Assembly: GCA_964431965.1 (NCBI GenBank)
Contig: CAYSLU010000016.1
Location: forward strand, 1 to 64,000
Direction of reading: 5' to 3'
Length of the DNA stretch: 64,000 nt
From: CAYSLU01 sp964431965
Lineage (GTDB): Bacteria > Verrucomicrobiota > Kiritimatiellia > CAIKKV01 > CAYSLU01
A program made the translations under genes and the position numbers. Shown here in pieces: positions 53,255 through 61,284 of the stretch; position 1 is the first letter of the stretch; every line of letters begins with the position of its first letter. The notes under the pieces are model-generated. The model made no database searches, had not been told where the DNA came from, and saw nothing but the letters and a program-made list of their open reading frames with translations.

Positions 53255-54540
53255 GTTGGTCCTTGGCCGGCCGCGGCCTTTGGAGCGCGCCGCTTGGCGC
53301 CGGGCCGGGCGGCGGCCGGGCCGCTCCGCTTGGACCACTTGGCCAGCTCCGCCAGCAGCGCGTCCGTGGTGATGTCGTAGCCGAGGAAGTGAATGCCCTG
53401 AGCTCCGCCGGCGAGCGCGGCGTCGGCCAGCTGGGCCACCTCCTCCGGGCGGGTGGCTCCGTAGAAGCGCATGCCGGTGACGATCCGCGTGCGCCCCTCC
53501 GCGGCCCGCACGGCGCGGGCGGTCTCGAAGTGGACCACGTCGGCCGGCCAGTGCACCACGCAGTGGATCTCGTCGAGCACGCCGGCGTAGAGCCGGTAGC
53601 TCTGGATCGTCAGCCACGCGCGCGGCGATGTCATGTCGTGTCCGATGTGCGCCGGCGGCACAAAGGCGGCTTGGAAGACGATCTTGGGGTTGATGGCCCG
53701 GGCCGTATCGCGCAGCTCGCGGACGAAGGCGACCGCGGTGTCGAACCGGAACTCGAGCATGTGCCGGATGAGCGGCTCCTCGAGCAGGAGCAGCGGGATC
53801 TCGGTGTCGCCGATGAGCTGATCGCCCAGCGACTCGACGATGTGCGGGGGGATGTCGAGCGAGCGGGTGGCGATCTCGAGGGCGCGCGCCCGGATGGCGT
53901 CCATGTCGAGCCCGCGCCGGGCGGCTTCCGCGCGGCAGTGCTCGCAGAAGCACATGCTGCCAACCGTGCGGAGCGGGGCGTCGAAGAGCCCGTTGAACGC
54001 GCGCTGCTCGAGCATGATCTGAGGGATTTTGTCGAGCATGACGGCGTCTGCGGGATAGCGCTCGAGCAGCTCGCGCAGCATGGCCTTCCGGTAGGCGCGC
54101 ACGTCCGGGTTGTTGTAGCAGAGGAAGAGCCTGTCGCGGCTGCCGTACAGGTTGGCCACGGCGAGCTCCGGGTGGTCCTGGGCGATGCGCTCGCCCGCGC
54201 ACACCGGAATGAGCGGCGAGAAGCGAAGCCCTTCCGCGCGGCAGGCGGCCGAGAGATCGGACACCCAGTCCGCTTCACCCGCATCGATGCTCCGCTGCGG
54301 CTGAATCGCGAGGCCGCGGTAGTAGGCGGGATCTGGCTTCCAGAACGTGCGATCGGTCTCCAGCGCGTAGACGGGCCGTGACGGATAGCGGCGCTGGATC
54401 AGCCGGTAACCGTGGTAGAGGCTGGTGAAGAAGATCAGGCCGTCGGCGCCGGCCTTGCGGATGTTCGCGGCCACAGCGGCCGGCGACTCGCCGTGCGTCG
54501 TCGGTCCGAACAGGGTCAGCCACACGTTCACGCTGCTCAT
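53251..54540 (-). CDS. TIM-barrel-like protein of unknown function
   Basis: 429 residues; not a family I can name. Barrel-like strand-helix alternation is clear: VNVWLTLFGPTTHGES, ADGLIFFTSLYHGY, LRFSPLIPVCAGER, ADAVMLDKIPQIML, KIVFQAAFVPPAHIG, LDEIHCVVHWPAD and RIVTGMRFYG. A MCFCEHCRAEAARRG Cys cluster in the middle resembles the CFCDFC loop of the protein at 48995-50485. A basic, Ala/Pro-rich tail ends it. The gene starts behind GAGGAGAG and is translationally coupled to the DegT gene. It could be a GH-like or polysaccharide-binding enzyme; the catalytic residues are not assigned. Confidence 0.6.
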   Translation of the reverse strand: MSSVNVWLTLFGPTTHGESPAAVAANIRKAGADGLIFFTSLYHGYRLIQRRYPSRPVYALETDRTFWKPDPAYYRGLAIQPQRSIDAGEADWVSDLSAACRAEGLRFSPLIPVCAGERIAQDHPELAVANLYGSRDRLFLCYNNPDVRAYRKAMLRELLERYPADAVMLDKIPQIMLEQRAFNGLFDAPLRTVGSMCFCEHCRAEAARRGLDMDAIRARALEIATRSLDIPPHIVESLGDQLIGDTEIPLLLLEEPLIRHMLEFRFDTAVAFVRELRDTARAINPKIVFQAAFVPPAHIGHDMTSPRAWLTIQSYRLYAGVLDEIHCVVHWPADVVHFETARAVRAAEGRTRIVTGMRFYGATRPEEVAQLADAALAGGAQGIHFLGYDITTDALLAELAKWSKRSGPAAARPGAKRRAPKAAAGQGPT

Positions 54541-54579
54541 ATGCGGTCTCTCCTCGGCCGCCCGCGCGGGCGGCTGGGC

Positions 54580-55959
54580 TCAGTCGGTTTGTCGGATCAG
54601 CTCGATCATCTCCCGCACCACCGCCGGCTCAGACCCCGGGGCGAACGGCGCCGGGCGGCCGTAAAACCGGTATGCATACGCGGCCTCGTAGCCGCCTTCG
54701 CGCAGGGCGTCATCCGTCGGGAGATACCCGACCAGCGGGCTGGCGTAGCCGACGGGCGTGACGACGAGCCCCGGGAGGGCGGCCTGGATGGACAGCCCCG
54801 TTTCCGCCAGCGGCTCGGCGGCCATGAAGCAGAAGGCCAGGTCGCCGATTCGCAGAGCGGCGGTTTCCATCGGCACGGTCGGAAGCGGGTTGCGGGCGGT
54901 CGCGAGGGTCCGGTCGGACCAGTCCGCCAGGATGGCCGCGATGTGCCGCGCCATGCCCGGCTCGGGGCGCTGGCCGGGCGGGACGTTGAGGATGTCGCCG
55001 AGGATGCGCATCACGCCGGCCGGTCCGTCGCCGGATTCGGCGACCGATCGCATGCCGGACCGGATCTCGCGGAGCTCGCCGGCCGGGGGGGCGGGGGCGT
55101 AGGCGAGCGGCACCGTCTGCTGGCGGAACCGCATGGCGGGCTCCGGGGCCACTGTGCCGCGCCAGCCGAGCGACTGAAGGGATGTACTCAGCGCGTCCAC
55201 GTTCGCCAGCATCTCCCCGCGGGTCATGTGTTCGAAGAGGGGGTTGATGTTCCCGCACGGCCCCTGGAGGAACAGGAATGGGAGGCCGTGGGTCTCCGAG
55301 AGGCGTCGGCACAGCTCGCCGGGGAAGTCGGCCGTTACCGATGGGCTGCACACGGTGTCCGGGTGGGCGGCCCATGAGGCGATGCCCGCGATTCCGGCGC
55401 CGGCTTTGTCGTCGAACCGAGCCAGCAGGAAGCGGGGCCAGACCGGCCCGCGCCTGACCACCGGGCGGTCGGGGGTGCGGGCCATGCTGACGCGGCCGTC
55501 GTCGAGCACGCTGCGGCGATTGTACGCCTGGCCTGCAACGTCGTGTGTACACCAGCGCATCCGCGCCGGGCGCAGCGTGGCGAGCGCCTGATCCGCGGCG
55601 TGGCAGGCGGCCGGGACCAGGGATGTGACGTAGTCGGGCTGAAGCGCGCCGCAGCCGAGCAGTTCGATGGCGGCGGGCGCGCTGTGCGTATGGGTGGCGC
55701 AGAGGAGCCATCGGATGGGGGCGGAGCCGGACCCCCGGCCGCTGAGCGCGGCGAGGACGCGGTCGTGTGCGGCCGGCCCGAGCCCGAGCAAGTCGAACGA
55801 GAGCACGACGACGGTGAGGCCATCCGATTCAACGGCCAGGGCCCGCACGAAGAGGGGATCGTCCACGCTGCGGAAATCAGCCTCGCAACGCGCGGCGAAG
55901 CCGCAGAGCGGCATGGGGCGCGCGGGCGTGATGTCGGCCATTCCGTAACCGGCCTTCAT
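54580..55959 (-). CDS. Neutral/alkaline ceramidase-like hydrolase
   Basis: 459 residues. The start GYGMADITPARPMPLCGF and the zinc-type ATHTHSAP motif are those of the neutral ceramidase N-terminal domain family, as are GIASWAAHPDTVC and FLQGPCGNINPLFE, which carry further His and active-site residues. True neutral ceramidases are exported and longer (about 650-750) with a C-terminal Ig-like domain; here neither a signal peptide nor that domain is present. A cytoplasmic role on an amide or glycan substrate is therefore as likely. It is the first gene of the minus-strand accessory cluster. Confidence 0.75.
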   Translation of the reverse strand: MKAGYGMADITPARPMPLCGFAARCEADFRSVDDPLFVRALAVESDGLTVVVLSFDLLGLGPAAHDRVLAALSGRGSGSAPIRWLLCATHTHSAPAAIELLGCGALQPDYVTSLVPAACHAADQALATLRPARMRWCTHDVAGQAYNRRSVLDDGRVSMARTPDRPVVRRGPVWPRFLLARFDDKAGAGIAGIASWAAHPDTVCSPSVTADFPGELCRRLSETHGLPFLFLQGPCGNINPLFEHMTRGEMLANVDALSTSLQSLGWRGTVAPEPAMRFRQQTVPLAYAPAPPAGELREIRSGMRSVAESGDGPAGVMRILGDILNVPPGQRPEPGMARHIAAILADWSDRTLATARNPLPTVPMETAALRIGDLAFCFMAAEPLAETGLSIQAALPGLVVTPVGYASPLVGYLPTDDALREGGYEAAYAYRFYGRPAPFAPGSEPAVVREMIELIRQTD

Positions 55960-56074
55960 AGTGGGGCGGAATATCCGCTAATGGCCGGCGTTCGGCAACG
56001 GCATTGTTGGAGCAGCTGCAGGAGTCCCATTCCTCTTGTTCCGGCCTGTGGCGGCGGGCATAGTCTGTCCGGCT

Positions 56075-56866
56075 ATGCCTCTCACGCTTGTCCATCCGGT
56101 TGCGGCCCTGCCTCTGAGGCGGCTGGGGCTTCCGGTCTCCGCGCTGGTGATCGGCAGCATGACGCCTGACGTCGAGTACATGCTGCGGATGATGCCGGTG
56201 AGCTGCGTCAGCCACACGGCATGGGGGCTGGTGATCTTCTGCGTGCCGGTCGGGCTGCTCGCCCTGTGGTTGCTCGCCCGGGTCTGGAGAGCCCCGGTTC
56301 TCTCGCTTCTGGGATTCGACCGGGAGGGCGGGCGAGGGCGCTGCGGCGTGACCGCGTCGGCGCTTCAGTCAGCGGGCGGGCTGGCCGTGCTGTGCCTGGC
56401 GCTTCTGGCGGGTGCGGTGACGCACGTGCTGTGGGACTCCTTCACCCATTCCTATGGCCGGATGGTGGAGCGCTACGATGTTCTCGCCATTCCGTTTGCC
56501 GGAACGCGGGGGGGGGGCATTCCTCTCTACAGGGTCCTCCAGCATGCGAGCACCGTGCTCGGCTTCCTGATCCTGGCGCTGATGGCGGTCCGCCGGCGCG
56601 ACCGCATCCCGCCGATTCCGCGGCGGGCGTGGCGTGTGGCGGGCACAGTGCTCGGAGCGTCGGCCGTGGCCGGGCTGGCGTACGGAGTGATGCAGGCCGG
56701 CCCGCTCGTGGACTTTCGAGCCGCCCAGCGGATGGCCGGCTTCGGGGCCGTCGGGTTCTTCACGTTCGCCACCATGGCGGGTACGGCGCTGAGCTTGGGC
56801 TGGCACATTTGGTTGAAACGTTTTGGCCCGCCGCCTGTTTATATGAGCGGAGGGCTGAAAGAATGA
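56075..56866 (+). CDS. DUF4184-like polytopic membrane protein
   Basis: 263 residues. It begins PLTLVHPVAALPL, then GLPVSALVIGSMTPDVEYML, a pattern seen in DUF4184 and the related metal-dependent hydrolase membrane family; GAVTHVLWDSFTH holds the usual His/Asp. About six or seven hydrophobic segments follow. Function is unknown. The ATG at 56075 is chosen because the family block begins there. It overlaps the sigma-factor start by 4 bases, so it is translationally coupled to the sigma/anti-sigma genes, an unusual partner. Confidence 0.72.
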   Translation: MPLTLVHPVAALPLRRLGLPVSALVIGSMTPDVEYMLRMMPVSCVSHTAWGLVIFCVPVGLLALWLLARVWRAPVLSLLGFDREGGRGRCGVTASALQSAGGLAVLCLALLAGAVTHVLWDSFTHSYGRMVERYDVLAIPFAGTRGGGIPLYRVLQHASTVLGFLILALMAVRRRDRIPPIPRRAWRVAGTVLGASAVAGLAYGVMQAGPLVDFRAAQRMAGFGAVGFFTFATMAGTALSLGWHIWLKRFGPPPVYMSGGLKE

Positions 56867-57450
56867 GCGCACTCACAGACGAGCAGCTCATGGCGATGTT
56901 CCAGTCGGGAAACAGCCCCGCCTTTCAGCTCTTGTTCGAGAAGTACCGGGGGCCCGTGTTCAATTTCGCGCGGCGGATGATCGGCGACGGCACCGTGGCG
57001 GAGGATCTCATGCAGGACGTGTTCCTGAAGGTGGTCAAGGCGCGCGACCTCTATGAGCCGCGAGCCCGGTTCTCGACCTGGCTGTTCACGGTCGTGCGCA
57101 ACCACTGCATCAACCACCTGCGGTCGAGCCGGTACCTGGCCGGCCTGAAGAGCGTGCCCGTGGAGCCGGAGGAGCGCGGGGGGCCGACCGCCGCCGCCCA
57201 TCGCGGCCCGGACCCGGCCGAGCAGGCCGCGCGGCGCGAGCTGGGCGAGCGGCTGGAGGGGGCGATCGGCCGGCTTCCGGACGAGTACCGCGAGGTGTTC
57301 CTGCTGCGCGCGGTGGAGGGCTTTTCGCATGAGGAGACCTCGCGGATCCTGGGGCTGAATCCGGCCACGGCGCGGGTCCACTACCACCGGGCGCGGGTGC
57401 GGCTGCAGCGCGACCTGGCCGGTGCCTTCGAGGAGGAGGTTGGACGATGA
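56863..57450 (+). CDS. ECF-type RNA polymerase sigma factor
   Basis: 195 residues. Sigma region 2: LLFEKYRGPVFNFARRM, EDLMQDVFLKV and ARFSTWLFTVVRNHCINHLR. A linker rich in Pro/Glu follows, then region 4: LPDEYREVFLLRAVEGFS and a helix-turn-helix ending ATARVHYHRARVRL. It directs RNA polymerase to promoters of its own regulon. GGAGGG lies 8-10 bases before the ATG. It overlaps the DUF4184-like gene and the anti-sigma gene by 4 bases each, a three-gene translationally coupled unit. Confidence 0.94.
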   Translation: MSALTDEQLMAMFQSGNSPAFQLLFEKYRGPVFNFARRMIGDGTVAEDLMQDVFLKVVKARDLYEPRARFSTWLFTVVRNHCINHLRSSRYLAGLKSVPVEPEERGGPTAAAHRGPDPAEQAARRELGERLEGAIGRLPDEYREVFLLRAVEGFSHEETSRILGLNPATARVHYHRARVRLQRDLAGAFEEEVGR

Positions 57451-57935
57451 ACTGCGAAGAGTGTCAGGTGTGGATGCCGGAGTTCGCCGAAGGCGCGGCG
57501 CCGGCGGACGTCGGAGCCGCGGTTCGCGAGCACATGGCGTCCTGCTCCGCCTGTCGGGACGAGGCGTCTCGAGCCCGGGGCCTGCTGAAGGCCGCGCGCG
57601 AGCTGCCGCGGACCGAGCCGGCCTCCGAAGCGGTGCTGCGCGTCAGCGAAGCCATCCACGCGGCCGGCGCACCCGTGCGGCGCACGGAGTTCGGCGCGGT
57701 GATGGACGTGGACGAGCTTGCGGACTTCCTTCGCGTGGATCGCGAGACGGTGGGCCTCTACATCGGCGAGATCCCGTGCTTCGAACTCGGGGGAAAGCTG
57801 TTGTTCCGCCGCAAGAGCGTGGAGGCGTGGATCGAGCGGCGCGAGGACGACATGGGCATCCAGATGGCGATCGGCGAGCAGATCGGCGAAACGCATGCGG
57901 CCGTAAGGCCGGGAGGTGTGTCATGGACGAACTGA
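57447..57935 (+). CDS. Zinc-finger anti-sigma factor fused to an excisionase-type HTH
   Basis: 162 residues. The N-terminal NCEECQVWMPEFAEG and HMASCSAC (His29, Cys33, Cys36, the HxxxCxxC motif) form the zf-HC2 domain that holds an ECF sigma factor inactive. There is no transmembrane segment, so it is cytoplasmic. From about residue 85 comes a second domain, VMDVDELADFLRVDRETVGL followed by FELGGKLLFRRKSVEAWIE, that fits the helix-turn-helix of excisionase/MerR-like DNA-binding proteins. A switch binding both sigma and DNA is implied. It is coupled to the sigma gene upstream and to the ATPase gene downstream (13-base overlap). Confidence 0.82.
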   Translation: MNCEECQVWMPEFAEGAAPADVGAAVREHMASCSACRDEASRARGLLKAARELPRTEPASEAVLRVSEAIHAAGAPVRRTEFGAVMDVDELADFLRVDRETVGLYIGEIPCFELGGKLLFRRKSVEAWIERREDDMGIQMAIGEQIGETHAAVRPGGVSWTN

Positions 57936-59443
57936 AGAAAGAGATGATCGCGTTTTGGTTGAAGTTTGCGCGGCTGCTCTCGGCGGGTGTGCCGATCCTG
58001 CAAACGCTCAAGGTCATGGCGGATGAGGCCGCGAACCCGGAGCTGAAGAAGGCGGCGTCCGCGATCCGTCGCTCAATCGAGGAGGGCCATTCCCTGAGCG
58101 AAGCGATGAAGGACTGGCCCCGCCTATTCCCCCTGTCGGTCCTGACGCTGATTCGCGCGGGTGAAGTCGGCGGCCGGCTGGCGGAGATTGCCGTCGAGGT
58201 GGCCAAGGGGTTTGAGGAGGGGAGCCTGTCGGTCGGCGCCGTGGAGGCACCCACCGAGGCGGCGGCAGCGGGCGTCGAGCCGGCCGGCGACCCGCCAGTC
58301 GTCATGACGGTTTCGCACATTCTCGTCGAAGGGGTGGACCGCCGCTCGTCGGACATCCACCTGGAGAGCACGCCCGATGGGCTGCGCGTGCGATTCCGGG
58401 TGGACGGCGTGCTTCAGTTGGCGGACAAGACCTACCCGCCCGAGGAGCGGGACCAGATCATCAGGCGCTTCAAGATCATGGCCAACATGAACACCGCCGA
58501 GGCGAGACGGCCGCAGGATGGGCGCATCCAGATCAACATACGGGGGAAGCACCTCGATATGCGTGTCTCGGTGGTCCCGTACGCCACGGGGGAGTGCATC
58601 ACGATTCGGATTTTGGACCCATCCAGTGTTCGCCTCCTCGACTTGACGCGCCAGGGTTTCTCGGAGCCGAACCTGGCCAGGTTGCGCGGGTGGAGTCGGC
58701 GTCCGAGCGGGCTGATTGTCGTCTGCGGCCCAACTGGGAGCGGCAAGACCACCACAATGTACGGCATGCTGTGCGAGCTCAACCGGCCGGAGGTCAAGAT
58801 CACGACGATCGAGGATCCCGTGGAGTACCTGCTGGGCGGAATCTGCCAGCAGGGCGTCTATGCGCAGGGCGGCGTGACGTTCAGCACGGCCCTGAGGTCC
58901 CAGCTCCGGCAGGATCCGGACGTGATGATGGTCGGTGAGCTGCGGGATCTGGACACCGCCATGATCTGCATACAGGCGGCGCTGACGGGCCACCTGGTCC
59001 TGACGTCGTTGCACACGTCGGACGCCGCCGAGGGCATTCGCCGGCTGCTCGACATGGGAGTGGAGCCGTTCGTGCTCAACGCGACGCTGATCGGTGTCTG
59101 GGCGCAGCGGCTGGTGCGGACAACGTGCGCCACGTGCCGGAAGGAGATCCCCATGCCGGCGGGGATGGAGGCGCTGGCGGCGGCTACGCCTGGCCTGAGG
59201 TTCTTCTCGGGGCAGGGATGCGACGACTGCCGGCAGATGCGCTATCGCGGGCGCATCGGCGTGCAGGAGTTGCTGGAGGTCGATGACGAAATGCGCCGGC
59301 TGATCGCTCAGGACGCCGGCGTGGCGGCGCTACGCGAACAGGCGGGGCGCTCCGGCATGCAGACCATGCGGGCCGACGCGCTGGCGAAAGCCAGCCAGGG
59401 CTTGACCAGCGTGGAGGAAGTCCTGCGCGTGTGTGGTGGGTGA
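57923..59443 (+). CDS. GspF-like domain fused to a GspE/PilB-type secretion ATPase
   Basis: 506 residues. Residues 5 to about 95 resemble one cytoplasmic helical domain of GspF/PilC: FWLKFARLLSAGVPILQT, EGHSLSEAM and LIRAGEVGGRLAE, without the following membrane segments. From about residue 125 there is a complete GspE-type ATPase: Walker A GPTGSGKTTT (269-278), the Asp-box TTIEDPVEY, Walker B region VMMVGELRD, His-box TGHLVLTSLHT and the tetracysteine zinc site CATC ... CDDC. N1 domains of GspE are absent. The ATG at 57923 follows GGGAGG. Stop-codon overlap with the anti-sigma gene implies co-expression. No pilins, GspD or separate GspF are seen in the window. Confidence 0.85.
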   Translation: MDELKKEMIAFWLKFARLLSAGVPILQTLKVMADEAANPELKKAASAIRRSIEEGHSLSEAMKDWPRLFPLSVLTLIRAGEVGGRLAEIAVEVAKGFEEGSLSVGAVEAPTEAAAAGVEPAGDPPVVMTVSHILVEGVDRRSSDIHLESTPDGLRVRFRVDGVLQLADKTYPPEERDQIIRRFKIMANMNTAEARRPQDGRIQINIRGKHLDMRVSVVPYATGECITIRILDPSSVRLLDLTRQGFSEPNLARLRGWSRRPSGLIVVCGPTGSGKTTTMYGMLCELNRPEVKITTIEDPVEYLLGGICQQGVYAQGGVTFSTALRSQLRQDPDVMMVGELRDLDTAMICIQAALTGHLVLTSLHTSDAAEGIRRLLDMGVEPFVLNATLIGVWAQRLVRTTCATCRKEIPMPAGMEALAAATPGLRFFSGQGCDDCRQMRYRGRIGVQELLEVDDEMRRLIAQDAGVAALREQAGRSGMQTMRADALAKASQGLTSVEEVLRVCGG

Positions 59444-59470
59444 GGGGATGCGCGCCTTGCCTCTAGACGC

Positions 59471-59569
59471 GTCTACTTCATCCCCTGCCGTGATATCTTC
59501 TGCGCCAACAAGCGCGCGACCGGGCGCAAGAAGGATCTCGCCGATATCGAAGCGCTTGGCGCGGATTGA
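59471..59569 (+). pseudogene. Fragment resembling the C-terminal end of a nucleotidyltransferase
   Basis: In the frame beginning at 59471, the bases read VYFIPCRDIFCANKRATGRK then KDLADIEALGAD and a stop. The NKRATGRxKDLADIEAL pattern is the usual end of small nucleotidyltransferase-type proteins of toxin-antitoxin-like modules. No start codon or upstream domain remains: the frame runs into the end of the ATPase gene. It is therefore a decayed remnant. A 12-bp palindrome, TAGACGCGTCTA, overlaps its left edge at 59464-59475. Confidence 0.5.
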
Positions 59570-59613
59570 GCTGTCGAACAGAGCATTCGAACGGCATTGA
59601 TCAGGAGAAGAGA

Positions 59614-60741
59614 ATGAAGGATCGAGTGAGTTGGTTGCTGGCGGCGTTGACGATGGTTGCAGGCGCGGCGTTCCAGAATGACGCCACGGCGGATGAGAAC
59701 CGTATGAAGACGAACGTTCGTCGCGACGGGGACCGAGTCTGGCTCGAGGGCGTGAGCGGCTGGTCGAGCGGGGAGAAGGGGAGCTCGGTCCATGCGGCGC
59801 AGGCGGCCGCGATGCAGGCCGTCGGCGAGAGCACCTCCTACGATGATCTGCTCGGGATATCCGGGCTGGCCTTTCGCATGCAGCTTTCCAAGGATGGGCT
59901 CTGCCCGAGCTCACCTCATTCGTTCTGCGGCTTCATGTGCGTGTCCCGGTCGACTCAGGCTCTGCCGTGGAAGGTGCGCATCTTCGCGGTCAAGCCCGAG
60001 CAGAAGGAGAAGGTTTCCGAGGCGCGCCGGGCCGTGGTCGAGAGCATCGACCGCGGAATCCCGGTGCAGTACGGGAGCGAGGAAGACGGGCTCGTCGTGG
60101 GCTACCAGAAGGAGGGAGCGGAGTGGATCTGTCTGCACCCGAATCGCGACGGCGGCCAGAAGACATTCGTCGAGACCCAATGGCCGTGGGGCCTCGTCGT
60201 GTTTACGGAGCGCAAGACGAACACGCTGGCGCGGAAGGACCTGGCCCGAGGCGCGCTGGAACAGGCCGTCACCATGGCGAGTACCCGCGAATCCGGCGTG
60301 TACGTCGTCGGGTTCGCGGCGTGGACCACGTACCTTCAGCGCCTCAAGGACTTGGAGAAGCAGGATGAGGCAACCCGCCAGGCCGCCATGCAGGGCAACG
60401 CATGGATCTACGAGTGCCTGGCCCAGTATCGGGCCTCGGCCGCGCGCTATCTGAAGTCCGTGGCGGGCGAGTTCGCCGCGGAGCCGGCCCGGCACCTGAC
60501 GCAAGCTGCAAGCCTCTACGAGAAGATGGCCGGCCAGGTGCTGCGCGACGACACCCATGAGGTGACGGCCATCGCGCCGTACCCGCGGTCGCTGAAGCCC
60601 GGGCAGTCGTGGTCGGCCGACGTCCGGAAGGAGGAGGTTCACCGACTCGAGGCCGCCCTTCGCCTGGAGCGCGAAGCCATGGCTGAGATCGAGGCGGCCC
60701 TTCGCCTGATCAAAGCGCCCGGCGGCGCAGAACCTCGCTGA
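59614..60741 (+). CDS. Exported protein of unknown function (possible BtrH-N/C39-like region)
   Basis: 375 residues. An N-terminal signal-like stretch MKDRVSWLLAALTMVAGAAF is followed by a polar region. The middle part (about 65-220), with DDLLGISGLAFRMQLSKDG, a CGFMCVSR segment, and VESIDRGIPVQYGSEEDGLV, recalls BtrH N-terminal/peptidase C39-like folds, but I cannot assign catalytic residues firmly. The C-terminal third is helical with Glu/Arg-rich segments. AGGAG lies 8 bases before the ATG. No clear partner is present; it lies 44 bases after the nucleotidyltransferase fragment and converges on fucU. Confidence 0.6.
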   Translation: MKDRVSWLLAALTMVAGAAFQNDATADENRMKTNVRRDGDRVWLEGVSGWSSGEKGSSVHAAQAAAMQAVGESTSYDDLLGISGLAFRMQLSKDGLCPSSPHSFCGFMCVSRSTQALPWKVRIFAVKPEQKEKVSEARRAVVESIDRGIPVQYGSEEDGLVVGYQKEGAEWICLHPNRDGGQKTFVETQWPWGLVVFTERKTNTLARKDLARGALEQAVTMASTRESGVYVVGFAAWTTYLQRLKDLEKQDEATRQAAMQGNAWIYECLAQYRASAARYLKSVAGEFAAEPARHLTQAASLYEKMAGQVLRDDTHEVTAIAPYPRSLKPGQSWSADVRKEEVHRLEAALRLEREAMAEIEAALRLIKAPGGAEPR

Positions 60742-60782
60742 CGGCGGCGCTCGGCCGGGCGCTCCCGCCGAGAGATCGCCGT
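60741..60782. terminator. Two-part hairpin between convergent genes
   Basis: Outer stem ACGGCG / CGCCGT and inner stem CTCGGC / GCCGAG, in the 57-base gap between the exported-protein gene and fucU. No T-run; it may serve either strand. Confidence 0.35.
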
Positions 60783-60798
60783 GAGGCGCGGGCTGCGG

Positions 60799-61230
60799 TC
60801 AGCAGGGGGTGACGCCCTTCTTGAGGATGATGTTGCCGTACTTGGCCGTCTCGCCGGTCATCACGACGGCGAAGGCGGAGCGCGCGCGGTCGTAGAACGC
60901 GAACCGCTCGACCCGTGCGATGGCCGGGGCCTTCGGAGCATGCTTCACGATCGCCTGGCGGTAGGATTTCTCCACGCGCGGGTCGAGCCGGTCGCCGGGC
61001 ACCGGGGCCATCATGGCGAGCGGCGCATCGACATAGGCGTCGAGCTCGAACAGGGGCAGGATCGCGTCGAGCAGGGCCGGGATGCGCAGGCCGTCGGCGC
61101 GGACGACGCGCTGGCCCATGGTTTCGCCGGGAAAGTGCGCGTCGGCGAGAACGATCTCGTCGCCGTGTCCCATCCGGGCGAGTACGGCGAGCAGTTCGGG
61201 GCTGAGCAGAGGCGATATTCCTTTAAGCAT
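60799..61230 (-). CDS. fucU: L-fucose mutarotase
   Basis: 143 residues, RbsD/FucU fold. The FucU start MLKGISPLLSPELL, the catalytic-site MGHGDEIVLADAHFP (His), the MGQRVVRADG block and a Tyr in VERFAFYDRA are all present and close to the E. coli protein. It interconverts alpha- and beta-L-fucose, feeding a kinase. AAGGAG sits 7 bases before the ATG. It lies 54 bases after the tandem cytidylyltransferase gene and is probably the last gene of that unit. Confidence 0.93.
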   Translation of the reverse strand: MLKGISPLLSPELLAVLARMGHGDEIVLADAHFPGETMGQRVVRADGLRIPALLDAILPLFELDAYVDAPLAMMAPVPGDRLDPRVEKSYRQAIVKHAPKAPAIARVERFAFYDRARSAFAVVMTGETAKYGNIILKKGVTPC

Positions 61231-61284
61231 GACGGGCTCCTTTTGGACGTAAGAACCAAGACCTTAGACTACAGACTACGGACA

